From contig NC_063156.1 of assembly GCF_020921035.1 (NCBI RefSeq), forward strand, positions 3,658,001 to 3,722,000: 64,000 bases of DNA, read 5' to 3'. Every line of letters starts with the position of its first letter. The stretch's first letter is position 1. The stretch is from Rhodamnia argentea. Taxonomy: Eukaryota; Streptophyta; Magnoliopsida; Myrtales; Myrtaceae. The notes beneath the pieces are model-generated. The model did not search any database, was not told the origin of the DNA, and saw only the letters and a program-made list of their open reading frames with translations. Shown here piece by piece: positions 32,362 to 44,399 of this stretch. A program made the translations under genes and the position numbers.

Positions 32362-34280
32362 TCATGGCAGTTTACTCACTGTGCCAAGAACTTTCACTTC
32401 AGGCTCCACGACGCACACATCGCCAACTAAGTAATTTTGAACGGTTTTCAGCGGCAAGGAGGGCCAACCCCGTCCTTTATTTGGACCATTGAACCAATTA
32501 GAACCTGCAAAAGAAGTATTAGCTGCATTAATGAGAATGATGGTGGCAAACCAAATAAATCATATTAAATACTGACATTCCAGTTATCTTTCCATTCATT
32601 TTGATATAATTAAGCTTAGCTAAAGATTTTGTGCTCGCCATCCATTTTAGATCAGCAGTAACCACCTGTCCGCTGATGCATCTTGCCGTCTTTCCCTTTT
32701 AACCGAATGGCATAAGTGGCTTTGACTGTCTCATCAGCTGAATCTGCTAAACAAAGAAAATCGAAAGGTTTTCGTCCCAGATACGCCCAACACCCCTTGG
32801 ATACAGATTTAACTTCCTGAACATAGGGAGAAACGCAACCAAGCAAAGATCAGGACAAAGGAATATGCAAAAGCAAAACAGGAAAACAAAAAAGGCTATG
32901 GGTAATATAAGAGGTACCAGTTGTGATTCCCCGCAGTGAGTACTTCAGAGTAGCACTCATTCCCCAAAGTAGAGAAGTTTGATATCTTCCATTCGTGACA
33001 AACAGAGTTCGGACTCGCTTTTAGTGTCAAGCATTCACCCAGACCTAAACTTTTGGCAACAAAAACCTCCACTCTGAACACACAAGTGTCATCAACAAGG
33101 TAGCCATTCAACGGATTGATGAAAGTTTTGAGTGGCATAAATCTTGGAATACCCCATTTGGACTTCATTGCATGAAACCTCCTGTTTTTCCCTGCAACAT
33201 ATGAAGCGAGAGTTCTCCAAGCAACCAGAGGTGTAAATCACTTTTTCTTTAAAAGGATGTTGGGAACAAAAGTTCCTTCTTTTATCAAGTAGTCATTGCG
33301 AATTTGATCAAACACGAAGAACCTAACAGTTGCATTTATCTCCCAGCCAACTTTCATAGGATTGGCGTCAGAAAGAGCCAGATATAGGGACACGTGTTCT
33401 CCCTTCTCGCTCTTGTCTCCATTAGGATAGAGAATCAATCTCCTACACAATGACAAAACACCAGGTTCAAGAAACATATACCGATGAAGAGTTTCCGTAG
33501 TTAGCTGAATAACGAATGGATTTGCCCGTTAAGAGATCTTCAATTTTGAGACCTTCGCGCAAACTTTCTCTCCTCACCAAACACGATTGGAGCCTCTGTT
33601 TCTTTCAATGAAGGACCGCATCACAATGCATAATTAGCGATTGTGTAGTCACCAATAATCGCATGAAACAACCCACCTTGACCACATCTTTGCTTGGATA
33701 CCCGGATACACTAGATTCATCTGAGCCTCCTAAGCCGTGGATTCAATCAGAAACAACAACACAACCTAAAAGACACCCTCAAACCTTTTTTATGACAATA
33801 GATAAACCATAATCTTCGCTGTCAATGTTAAGAAACAATACAACCTGGACGACACCGAGCATGGAGTAGCACAAAAAATTTGTGCTTGCAGAGACAGAGA
33901 GAGATAAGAGAATACCACTTCTGGTCACCAACTTTGAACTCGTTTGTCTCGTACATGTTGATATCGTTCTTTGATAATAGAGAGAAAGACTCGATCTTGA
34001 ACACATAATGCGCCGGCGATATCTCTCTCGTCTCCGTAGTTATCTCTGCTCAGTCCAAACCCCCCGAAAATCACAAACAGCGAAACAGCGATAACCCCAG
34101 AAAGGGAAAAAGAAATCAACTGAAGAAGATCAATAGACAAATTGTCAAGCCATAAAACTCAACAAGTTCATTTTTATTAGTTGCTTTAGGGTGAAACTCA
34201 AAGAGGGAAATGGTACCATAATGTGCGTCGCCCCCCATCAGCAGCATTTGGATCAGTTGCTTCTCTTTTTCTTCACGTAG
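32362..34280 (-). pseudogene. Two-MATH-domain gene, broken (gene I)
   Basis: Close relative of the intact 6,203-8,208 gene. Exon equivalents are about 34,130-34,280, 33916-34045, 33276-33442, 32918-33191, 32666-32816 and 32362-32504. Lesions: the start codon is gone (GTGAAGAAAAAG in place of ATGGCAAAG); exon 1 has an extra G in GATGGGGGGCGAC; the donor after exon 3 is GA instead of GT (AAAGAAG|GAACTT near 33,275); and exon 5 has lost one base in CTTTCGATTTTCTTTG near 32,765. The MATH motifs (RLILYPNGDKSEKGE, KWGIPRFMPLKTFINP, NGYLVDDTCVF, VVEPEVKVLGTVSKLP) are otherwise well kept, so the loss looks recent. Confidence 0.88.
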
Positions 34281-35155
34281 CTACAGCACAGATGATGCTT
34301 GATGGGTCTGATGGTGTTTGCTGACGTGAGTGAGATGAAAGAAAAAAAAAGACTGTTTTTCTTCTTTTTTTTCAGACGCTTCGTTCGGAGGAAATCATGA
34401 TCGAGGAGGCAGAGAGATAGAGAACTGAAACTTTGGTTTGAATCGATTCATATTCAAACTCCTCTTCCTTCTCTTGGCTCAGTTGAAAATCGCTCAAAAT
34501 CTCCCAAACTTCGCCACCATTGCATCGTATAATCGTAATCCCAACTTTTTTGCAATCTTTGTACAATTTTTCTTAAATTTTAAAATTGCCTTGTGCCATT
34601 CATTAGATAGAGAAGAACGCTAAGACTTCGTGATCCGCTGCCAAATTTACTTCAATTTAATGAGTATTCTTAATATCAAAATATTTATTTTGATAACTTA
34701 CCTCGTTTTCCTAGCAAAATTATCTAGTTTTTCCTAACAAAATATTTTTTTGATAACTCATGATAGCTATGCAGAGAAAAAAAAAATCAGCGAATATAAC
34801 AAGAATCTAAGTTTACGAGGAAATTTCAAAATTTAAGGAAGTTCGTGCAAAGATTGTGAAAAGTTGGGATTACGATTACGGTGCAATGGTGGGAAAGTAT
34901 GGGGATGGGGGACTTTGAGCGATGACTGAGCCAAGAGACAGGAGAGGTTTGAATATGAATCGATCCAAACCAAAGTTTCAGTTATCTATCTCTCCGCTTC
35001 CTCAATCATGATTTCCTCCGAGCGAAGCGACTGAATCCTGGGAAACGGGGGAAAAAAAAAAAGCAGTCTTTTTTCTTCCATCTCTCTCACACCAGCAAAG
35101 ACCATCATACCCATCAAGCATCATCTGTGCTGTAGCTACTTGAATAACCATACAA
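34270..35155. repeat. Inverted repeat of the KRKRE-type MATH promoter region
   Basis: 34,270-34,510 is repeated in reverse complement at about 34,915-35,150. The shared stretch includes GTAGCTACAGCACAGATGATGCTTGATGGG, a purine tract, CGCTTCGTTCGGAGGAAATCATGAT and GAGAACTGAAACTTTGGTTTG. The arms face each other across about 400 bp and carry the 5' flanks of two divergently oriented broken MATH copies. Confidence 0.8.
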
Positions 35156-35450
35156 TGTCAAAAAGAAACAGAGAAGCATCGGACTCAATTGCTGCTGAAG
35201 TTTGCGACAAACATGATGGTACAATTTCTCTATCTGAGTTTCTCCCAAAACCCAGAAAATAAGATGAACTTGTGGAATTCTGTGGCTTGACGATATCTCG
35301 ATCGATCTTCTTCAGTTGGTTTCCTTTTCCTTTTCTGGGGTTTTTGTTGTTTCCACTGGTTGTGATTTTGGGGGGGTTTGCATTGACCAGAGATAACTTT
35401 CTCTCTATTGTCACAGAACAGAACCACATCAAACTGTATCTTGGAAATGA
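35155..35450 (+). pseudogene. Fragment of KRKRE-type MATH gene, exons 1-2
   Basis: ATG 35,155 opens MSKRNREASDSIAAEVCDKH then DGTISLSEFLPKPRK and a TAA stop, followed by DELVEFCGLTIS. After an intron, GACCAG|AGATAAC begins exon 2, but about 55 bp are deleted and only TTTCTCTCTATTGTCA remains. The sequence then runs into the block shared with 20,500-20,795. Confidence 0.78.
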
Positions 35451-35767
35451 ATCATGTGATTAATAATCTCTATTGATCCCCTCTACAACCATCATTCAAT
35501 CGACTCTCAAACTTTGGTCAAGTTGAAAATCTCAAAACTTTAGAAAATGACTTCTTTAAAATTTACAGAGAAGCCAACGGTTCTATGTCCTCTCAAGTGT
35601 ACCAACATAGTTCATATGCTGCATCAGTCTATCTTGTTGGTGGTAGAAAGACTGTCAATATACTAGGATTTTTCCAATTTGGAGTTGCGGATATAATTCG
35701 CACTCGGGATCGAAGTAACTGTTAGAACTCGTGGGTTGATTGGTTCCTTCTGGTTTTGTTGATGCAG

Positions 35768-37532
35768 TGATGACGGAGCTTAGAGATGTCGCGCAGGCGC
35801 ATTTTGTGCTCAAGATTAAGTCCTTCTCTTTGTTTGCCAAGAACAACACAGAGAAGTACGAATCGGGTGAGTTTGAAGCAGGAGGACATAAATGGTTTCG
35901 TTTCTGTTCTCTCTAGTCTCCACCTCACACTCTCACATTCGCAGGCATAAAAGAACCATTTACAGTGGTTTAACATCGCCGGCCAAAAACGTCTGTCGAC
36001 TAAATTTTGAAGAGATTGTCCATCATATGGAATCCCATGGCTATGCCCCAAATTTCGGGCCTTTCTTTCAGAGGATGGTTTATAAGTACTTTACAGGCAT
36101 TAATTTCCGTTACTGCTAAGAGTCTGGTGTTTGGACCTTCTGTATATTCATCCAAAACAAGGTGACCTTTTCTAAGATAAAGACCTCGTTGCGGGAGTAA
36201 ATGTTGCATCAGTAATCAGAAGTCGAAGCACTCCAAAGATCCTAAGAATAATTATGGTCAATTCACGACTGGAAACTTTTCATGTACATTCCGTGATCGG
36301 GAGCATCTTGATTCTGCAGGAAACTGATCCTCTATCCCAGTGGAGACGAGCCGAAACGGAGAAGAGCACATCTCCATATATCTGGCGGCTTCTGGGGCGA
36401 GTCCTTTCCAACTCGGTGGGGAGATTCATGCAGCCGTCAGGTTCTGTTTGTATGATCAAATCTGCGATAGGTATTTGACCGAACAGGGTAAGAGCTCTTT
36501 AATGAGAGCAAAAGGGCGAGATATTGTCGCCTTCTGAACACTAACATAAAATCGACCAAACTTCACTTGTGAAATGAAGGGAGAGTCACGAGGTTTCAAA
36601 CGTTGAAAACCGAGTGGGGATTTCCGAGATACATGCAATTGAAAACTTTCATCAACCCGTCAAACGGGTTCCTTGTGCACGACACCTGCATCTTCGGAGT
36701 GGGGGTTTTCGTCATCGAGATTTCGGGAGTCGGCGAATGCTTGACCCTGAAAGGGAGCGCAACTTATGCTCATGTATGGAAGATATCGGGGCTGTCAAGC
36801 TTGGGGGATGAATCTTTCTCTGATGTGTTCACCGTTGGAGACCACAAATGGTAGCTCCTATTTACAAACTTCCTTTCAGTGATGACTCTTGTTTTTGTTG
36901 ATTTATTGGCGGTCCTATCTACCATCACTATTTTCAATCTTTTCGCAGGAAGGTGTTGCTGTACCAAGGGTGATATAAATAACAAGGGCCAAAACCTTTC
37001 GATCTTTCTCCGTTTAGATGATGTGGACAAATTTGCTTCTGATCAGAAAGTGAACACGAGATTCACCTTCCGGTTAAAAAGGCCAAAACAATGTTGTATA
37101 CCGTAAGGGGGAAGGTATGTGTTTGTTCTTACGAGCGGGATGAGCGCCGCACTTCAAGGCCATCGTAAATAGAAGCGAAAACAGAAAGTCATACTGATGC
37201 TCAATTTCAATCACACAACGGGCTTCTGTCTCGCCACAGTACACTGCTAAATAAATCGCACCTGTTAGTCGATAATGAGTTTGGTTTTTTCATGCAGTCA
37301 TATAATTAGAAACTGCTGAAATCTCTCTATGTTTTCAAACTGAAATTTTCTGCATTCTCGCCCTTGTCTTTGTTGCTTCGCAGCTGGTAATGTATGGTTG
37401 AGTAGCTCTGCCAGGAGCTGGGGTTGGTCGGCTTTCATGCCGCTGAAAATGGTTTCGGAATGCCTAAAGGATGATTCGTGTGTCATTGAAGCCGAAGTCA
37501 CGGTGCTTGGCACAGTTAGCAAATTGCCATGA
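35768..37532 (+). pseudogene. Two-MATH-domain gene, broken (gene G)
   Basis: Closest relative of the 21,240-22,901 gene. Exons are 35768-35894 (an ATG at 35,770 could serve as start), 36320-36487, 36580-36850, about 36,950-37,110 and 37384-37532. The second exon has lost 2 bases in GGAGACGAGCCG (near 36,345; the relative has GGAGACAAGAGCCG). The exon starting at GAAGGTGTTGCTGTAC has lost bases in CCAAGGGTGATATAAA (near 36,980), giving an immediate TGA in the expected frame. The remaining motifs are clear: WGFPRYMQLKTFINPSNGF, HVWKISGLSSLGDESFSD, NKGQNLSIFLRL, VIEAEVTVLGTVSKLP. Two independent frameshifts make it a pseudogene unless the assembly is wrong. Confidence 0.82.
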
Positions 37533-39055
37533 CAGCAATATATGTACTGCATGTGTTCATAAACAGACAATCACGGAGAGTTCTTTCCTCAGGACACCAA
37601 TTCATGGGTTGGATGTATTCATGCATTAAGGTCTATGCAAGCTTCCCTGCCTCTAGTCAGATGCTCATATAGATTACTCGTTAGTCATGTTGATACTCGT
37701 TGAACAAGTTGCAACTATTGGCATTTTTCACCTGAGTATCCATATGGCAGAGCCGAAAGTGCAAGTTGTCGACAACTCAGATTTGCTTGCATCGTAGGAT
37801 ATCATCAGCATTTGTAAAGAATACAAGGATCGGTGACGCACCCGGTGCATGGCACCCAATGCGGGGTTGCTACAAGAGCCGAAAACTCATGACCTAATCG
37901 AATCAAGCCCGACCAAAGCAAACATGCTATGACGAGTCGAAGAGTCTTGTTATTGAGTGAGACAGCACACATCCAAGGGACAAAACGTCTGATGTTTGAA
38001 AAAGTATATATGCTGCTGATTGACCGTCTTCTAAGGAGTCTCTTTGAACCCAACAGTCCAAAACTTTCCAACCATCCTTTAGAATGAAAGAGCGTGATTC
38101 CAAATCCTTGCATGTAATCCAAATCCTAATGTAGAGCCCATCAGAATTAGCAAATGCTTGCATTGGTAGAACTTGGTTGGGTTAAGAGATTCGCATTTCT
38201 TGTAACGACAGATAAAAAAAAAATGCAATTAATTTCATTGTACATGACAAATTATAAAAAGGTCCTTTGTAAGGAGTGTCTCTCGGCATTGGTTAACAAT
38301 ACCTAATAAGGAACTATGTTAATCTCAAATGCACCCAAAAAGACGATGCTTTGAAAATGAGAAATTTTCTTTATCCGGATGTTTACCAAATGCCTTCGAG
38401 GTAATCGTAATTGACGGGTGTGCCAGTTTGGAGATTTTACTCTCTGCGATGTCATGATCAGACGATATATACTTCTGGTTCCGCTGCGAACTAGGCTGAT
38501 AGTTTTAAGACAGTAAACTGGCGGGATTGTGCTTTTGCAACTAGTTGATTGATGTCTCTCTTTTAATCTGTCGGTTCTTTGTAGCACAGAGTTTTTGATC
38601 CGATACTCCTGTCCGTTCACGTTCGCGACTATTACCCGACCGCAGAAAGTGCTACATTCCAGCAACCCAATGTCCTGACGTAACAGAAAACCGAGCAGGA
38701 AGAAAAAAAAAAAATGCCCTGAGATAACAGAAAATCGATTCGTTTCATACGAGGCCAAGATATTCCAAATAAGTTGCAGACCATGTCAAAAAAAAAAAAA
38801 AAAAACATCGTGACCCCACATTTATTCGAAGAATCACATTGCAACAAATTTCAAAATGCCGAAACAAAAAAAGTTTAGAGACTAAATGACCATCGAGTCA
38901 AAGGTTAATGCTGACCACGCGATGTTGTGGTTGGCAAACATATATGAATTAAACAATGATAATATTGTCATAATTCTTTTACGTAAAAGAAATATGTATG
39001 CGAAAAATACGAATATGTATATTAACTCATACAATTGATTAGAGATCAGTGAAAT
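37533..39055. other. 3' flank of gene G and intergenic
   Basis: 37,800-38,320 belongs to the 3' block also at 4,780-5,300 and 48,780-49,250. 38,480-38,650 resembles 52,820-52,960. An open frame of 151 codons on the minus strand (38,303-38,758) covers these non-coding repeats and is not called. Confidence 0.55.
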
Positions 39056-39059
39056 TTTT

Positions 39060-39470
39060 TTACTCTTGACTCGTCTTAACAGGTTCATAAAATTACTAAA
39101 ATGCTTCACAAGTTGGTTTTACCAATCTTAGATGAAATATCTCTATCGTAAACATATAATAGAGATCTATACATGTATCTTATTATGGTCCAAGAGCTAG
39201 AAATACCGTTGTCTTTGGTGCTCGGCATATGCTCCATTAGTATGTGTACATACAAAACATAACGGCATGATAAAATATATGTGGCTCATAAACATACATA
39301 TATTTTATACGAATACATTTCATCTAGCTGTAATTAAAAGGAAGGAAAAACAAAACAAAGTTGAGGGGAAAAATAGAATTAAAGGATATAAAGGGAGAAA
39401 AAAAAAGCACAAGGTGGATTAGCCAATCCTACTCTCACCTATTTATAGTCTCACTATTCTCACCAAGTAA
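39060..39470 (-). repeat. Inverted partial copy of the 10,330-10,700 / 27,980-28,310 sequence
   Basis: The reverse complement shares TTTGTTTTGTTTTTCCTTCCTTTTAA, TATGTTTATGAGCCA, a GTACATGTA-type stretch, GAGCACCAAAGA, and GAACTTGGCAAG-like phrases with the two duplication copies. It is the only part of the 4-kb block found here. Confidence 0.65.
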
Positions 39471-39479
39471 GTTAAAAAA

Positions 39480-39995
39480 AAGAAGAAGTCAACGTCACGA
39501 AAAATTTCAAACTAATATTTTTGTGATAAATTATCCCAAATTAATTTTTTGGTATAAAAAAACTCAAACTGATACACTTACGATAAATTTACCCAAAATT
39601 AATATAAATGTGATAAATTTACCCTTCATTAGTTTCCGTTAGATTTTACCTTCTTATTGCTGAATCGGAGAACACGTAACAATTAGCGGATTTATTAGTC
39701 TGGGGTATTTTACTCTCCGTTTTCACATGTGTACCAATTTGAAGTTTTTCATGGTATCAATTCAATTTTAAGAAAATCAACGGAGGGTAAATTTGTTATA
39801 TGTATACGGTTTGAGGTAAATTTGTCACAAATATTCGATTTTAGATTTTTTATGGTCAAAAAAATAGTTTGGGCCTTTGGATTAAATTGATTATAGGTGT
39901 ACTAATTTGCAACTTTTGATGATCAAAAATTAGTTTATGATAAATTTGTCATGTGTGTGTCAATTTAAGATTTTTCATGACATTTAAAAAAAAAC
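39480..39995. repeat. Dispersed repeat with recurring 'GATAAATTTACCC' phrases
   Basis: Phrases such as GTGATAAATTTACCC, AAATTTGTCA and CAATTTGAAGTTTTTCATGGT recur every 40-70 bp in mixed orientation. This type of repeat is frequent in plant intergenic DNA. No termini resolved. Confidence 0.5.
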
Positions 39996-40181
39996 CCCCC
40001 CTTTTTACATTTTTTTTTCCTCTCTTTGTTTTGGACATTTTTTGGTCCTCACAACGAAGCGGCTGAATTATTGGGAAACGAAAAGAAAGAAGTCTTTTTC
40101 CTTCCATTCCTTTTCGCACCACCAAAGACCATCAGAGCCATCAAGCATCCTCTGTACTGTAGCTGCTTGAAGAACCACACA

Positions 40182-42121
40182 ATGGCAAAGAGAAAGAGAG
40201 AAGCAACGGATTCGAATGCTGCTGAAGGGGGCGACGAAGATGATGGTACAGTTCTCCTCTTCGTGTTTCTCCCGATAAAGCAAAGGATGCGATGTGTCTG
40301 TTGATATTCTTCAGTTGATTTCTTTTTCCCTTTCTGGGGTTTTTGTTGTTTATACTGTTTGTGATTTTTGGGGGGTTTTGAACTGAGCAGAGATAACGAC
40401 GGAGACGAGAGAGATATCGCCGGCGCATTATGTGTTCAAGATCGAGTCTTTCTCTCTGCTTTCAAAGAACGACATCACCATGTATGAGACGAACGATTTC
40501 AAAGTTGGTGACCAGAAGTGGTATATCTATAATCTCTCTCTGCAAGCTCAAGTTTTCGTCCTACTCCATGCTTGTTGTCTTCTAAGGTGTATTGTTTCTT
40601 GACATTGACAGCAGAGACTACGGTGTATATATTGTCATAAAAAAGGCATGAGGGTGTCTTTTAGGTTTTCTTGTTCTTTCAGATTGAATCGACATTTTAG
40701 GAGGCTCAGATGAATCTCGTGTATCTTGGTATCCAAGTAAAGACGTGGTTAATGTGGGTTGTTTCGTGCGATTATTGGTAACTACCCGATTGCTGAGTGA
40801 TGCGGTCCTTCATTGAAAGAAACAAAGGCTCCAATCGCGTTTGGCGATGATAGAGAGTTTGATCAAAGGTGTCAAAACTGAAGATCTTTTAATGGGCAAA
40901 TCTATTCTTATTCAGCTAACAACGGAAACTCTTCATGGGTATATGTTTCTTCAATCTGACGTTTTGTCATTGTGTAGGAGATTGATTATCTATCCTGATG
41001 GAGACAAGAGTAACAAGGGAGAAGATCACGTGTCCCTGTATCTGGCTGTTTCTGAGGCTGATCCTCTGAAAGTTGACGGGGAGATAAATGCAACTGTTAG
41101 GTTCTTTGTGTTTGATCAAATACGCGATGAATACTTGTTAAGAGAAGGTATGTTTGTTCCCTTAAATTTATAAAGGAAAATTGATTTACACCTTTGGTAG
41201 CTTGGAGAACTCTCGCTTTATATGTTGCAGGGAAAAACAGGAGGTTTCGTGCAATGAAGCACAAATGGGGTATTCCAAGATTTTTGCCGCTGAAAACTTT
41301 CATCAATCCATCAAATGGCTACCTTGTTGATGACACTTGTGTGTTCGGAGTGGAGGTATTTGTTGCCAAAAGTTTAGGTCTGGGTGAATGCTTGACACTA
41401 AAAGCGAGTCCAAACTCTGTTTGTCACAAATGGAAGATATCAACCTTCTCTACATCGGGGAATGGGCGCTGCTCTGAAGTTTTCACTGCAGGGAATCACA
41501 ACTGGTAGCTCTTATATTAACCATAGCTTCCCCCCCTTTTTTTGCATATTCCTTTGTTCTGATTTTCCTATCATTGCTCGGTTGCGTTTCTCCTTATGTG
41601 TTCAGGAGGTTACATCTATATCCAAGGGGTGACCAGCATAACAAGGACAAAAACCTTTCGGTATATCTCTGTTTAGTAGATTCTGGTGATCAGAAAGTCA
41701 AAGCCACTTATACCATCCGGTTAAAAGGGAAATCTGGCGAGACGCATCAGATGACAGGAGGTAACTTCAGATCTAAAATGGATGGCCAGCACAAAATCTT
41801 TAGCTAAGCTTAATTATATTGAAATGGAATGGAAAGATAGCTGGAATGCTGATTATAACGAAACATGTTATAGATCTGATCCTCCTTCCTCTTCAGCTAA
41901 GTATGATCTGACTTATTTGGTTTGCCACCATTGTTGTTGAGTTTAAGATTGATACAGTTAATTCCTTTTTAGCAGATTATTGGTTTACTGGTCCAACTAA
42001 AAAGTGTGGTATGCCCTCCTCCTCCTTGCCGCTGACAACCGTTCAAGATGACTTAGCTGGTAATGATTTTGTCGTGGAGGCTGAAGTGGAAGTTCTTGGC
42101 ACAGTGAGTAAACTTCCATGA
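40182..42121 (+). CDS. Two-MATH-domain protein, probably intact (gene H, 312 aa)
   Basis: Exons: 40182-40245, 40391-40520, 40978-41147, 41231-41504, 41606-41760 and 41976-42121; 939 nt with TGA. Exon 1 (MAKRKREATDSNAAEGGDED) is modelled with the GATG|GTACAG donor. The longer exon-1 form is destroyed here by a deletion after LLFVFLP that would lead to a stop. MATH 1: HYVFKIESFSLLSKND, RLIIYPDGDKS, SLYLAVSEADP, NGYLVDDTCVFGVEVF. MATH 2: HKWKISTFSTS, RLHLYPRGDQHNKDKNLS, YTIRLKGKSGE, ending VVEAEVEVLGTVSKLP. The last exon has some divergence (TKKCGMPSSSLPL instead of WGWPSFMPL). It is a paralogue of the minus-strand genes at 6,203 and 32,362. The main doubt is exon 1. Confidence 0.72.
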
Positions 42122-42459
42122 TTGTTGCTGAGTTAATGATCAGACAATCACTTAATGATGTTTCTTTCATGGGTTGAGTATGTCTTTTCTTGTGCTTAGA
42201 CCACCCTTGTTGGACTACTTCTGGGTTGAATAGTCCATTTTGATAGTTAGTCTTCAAAGGGTCATGGTTCTCTCTGCGCTAGAAAGGCTGGGTGGGGGAG
42301 TGTAATTGCAAACTCTTTTGTCTGCGTCACCTTTCAAAGATTGCGATTGCTATGAAATATTAGTCTCTGCTTCTGGCGTTGCGTTGCAGTCAAAACTCAA
42401 GCTGCTGAATCGTTTTGCCTGTTTAGTTTTAGTTCTTTTCTGCAAGCCCGAAAGTCGGT

Positions 42460-42665
42460 GTCACATTTAGAATCCAAACCACCGACTGAGTCTTCGTAAA
42501 TTCATTTGCGGATCCGCAATCGAGGTGGTGGAGCTTTTGTGTTGTCGACAATAAGAATCTAGTTCTTGTCCTGAATAGTTTGAACTGGTCAACTTCTCTC
42601 CGATCAGATGTTCTTAAAACTGCCAGGTGATGTTGGGGATGCTATTTAAGAGATCCAAATGCTGT
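42460..42665 (+). other. Conserved block downstream of KRKRE-type MATH genes, third copy
   Basis: Same orientation relative to its gene as 31,800-32,060 and 5,615-5,890. It reads as frameshifted pieces of the same frame (CACATTTAGAATCCAA, GGTGGTGGAGCTTTTGTG, GTGATGTTGGGGATGC). Not open throughout. Confidence 0.5.
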
Positions 42666-43269
42666 ATTTGATGTCGAACTTTCTCCGTTACGGATCGGAT
42701 GAGTTCCGTTCATTCGATTGAGAACTTAAGGTTGTTCAAAAGAAAGCAAGTAAAGACCAAGGACTCTTCTTTTTGCACCAGACGACCAAGGACTTGAGTA
42801 ATGTCACATAATTTTCAAGATGGTTCTCCATTTTTAAATGGAAAAAATATTGAGGAGTACCTTGGTGTTTTCAATTTGAATTAAAAAGCGAAGTTCTTGA
42901 AATGTATAATCCTCTAATTTCTGAAATGTTTGGAAAGGTGGTCTTTCTAATCTCTAGGAAACTGTAGGACAACTTCATGGAGAAGTCTAAACAACAATAC
43001 ATGGACCAGAAAAAAGAAGCGATTGAATGAACGGAGCGGCACTCTTTGCTCTGTTAAACCTACTCCAACGAAGAGTTGGACCTTGCGGCCTGACCAATCC
43101 ATGGCAACGCCCTACCAATTTTCATCTTTCTTTCCATCCCGGCCAGTCAATTTCAAAGCAGCTCTCATCGGCAACCTTTGTATTTCTCTGTATCCTCAAA
43201 TAAAGTGTTATGGGCTTGTCCAACCCTAACAATCCCTTTGAGACACCCGAATCATAAGAAACCGCTTGT
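42666..43269. other. Intergenic, nothing recognised
   Basis: No gene, RNA or element that I can support. Confidence 0.45.
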
Positions 43270-44274
43270 TGTTTAGCAAAAACTAAATAAAGTCCACCTA
43301 ATTTGAAATAGACTGGACATTTGTTTAATCAGAGTTATGAATGGAAAATCTCGAATTGGCCAATTAGGTTCAAGTACAAGGATCTCTTTCTCGCTATAAA
43401 TTGGAGGCTCCTCCATTTATTTTTGACCGAAGGGGAAATATCCAAAGTAATTCTGCAAAGTTCTGCCAGATTCCAAACTTGCAATGTTCAATTTGAAATT
43501 AGGCCATCAATGCCCTCGAATTGTGCTTGAGAGGAGAAAGAATAAGGGCATTTTGCGGTTTGGTATTGTAATCATAGTTTGAAATACATTGAAATTAAGA
43601 CAATTTATGTCCATGTTCCGATCTAGAGTTCGACTTGTATAATTTACATATATAAAGATATGCCTACGGATATATGCTTGTGCAAAGCGCTAGCTGTGCG
43701 ATAAATATATAGTTAAAAATAAGTTAAGGGAGTGTTTGCTTATGTTCTCCCAATATAACATTTCATTTATCTTTGTGATTGCCATGTTGCAAGACAAATG
43801 ACAAAGTTTTACTACGTGACCCAAGCTTGCATCTCTAATTAAGTTTAAAGTTCAAAGATAAGGATAAAAAGAAAGTAACTTAAGTGATGCATTTTATTTG
43901 ATTCTACTAAAACTATGCAACGATGGATGAAATTCTCTTATCTTAAGCGTAACTTAACTCAATCCAAAAACTCCATTTCGAAGAATATAAAAAATGATAG
44001 TAATTAAATGTAAAGTGCGCTTGCTTAATCCTTGATTTGAAATTGACTAGTATAAAATAGATAAGTGAGAAGTCCATCAGTTTTAATTTATCTCTATAAC
44101 TTAAACTTACAAAATACATTTGTAGTATGCATAATCTCAAAGAAAAACATAAGGAAATCCTACTCTAGTTAGGGGAAATAACAAAGCCAATCAAGCTTCC
44201 TAAATTGGAAAAGCAAATAGTGAAACAAGGCCAATCCCTACCCTACACCACCCTTTCCTCTTACCTCCTAACTG

Positions 44275-44296
44275 ATGAGTATGCCCTAAGGGCATG
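44275..44296. promoter_or_regulatory. Conserved inverted-repeat motif, unit 1
   Basis: ATGCCCTAAGGGCAT (44,281-44,295): 7-bp arms around a single A, about 110 bp upstream of the ATG at 44,400. The TGCCCTAAGGGCA core recurs at the same place in units 2 and 3. It is a candidate transcription-factor site; the factor is unknown. Confidence 0.5.
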
Positions 44297-44399
44297 TCTT
44301 GTCTCTGATATGTTACATCTTCAATTCACATTCATTGATCGTCAACTACATTCGACCATCCTCTACACCAAGTTCAAAGAGAAAGAGTCTAGTGTAAAC

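Noticed and set aside
38303-38758. A 151-codon minus-strand frame
   Set aside because: It covers 3' flanking DNA shared with 52,820-52,960, where the frame is not kept.
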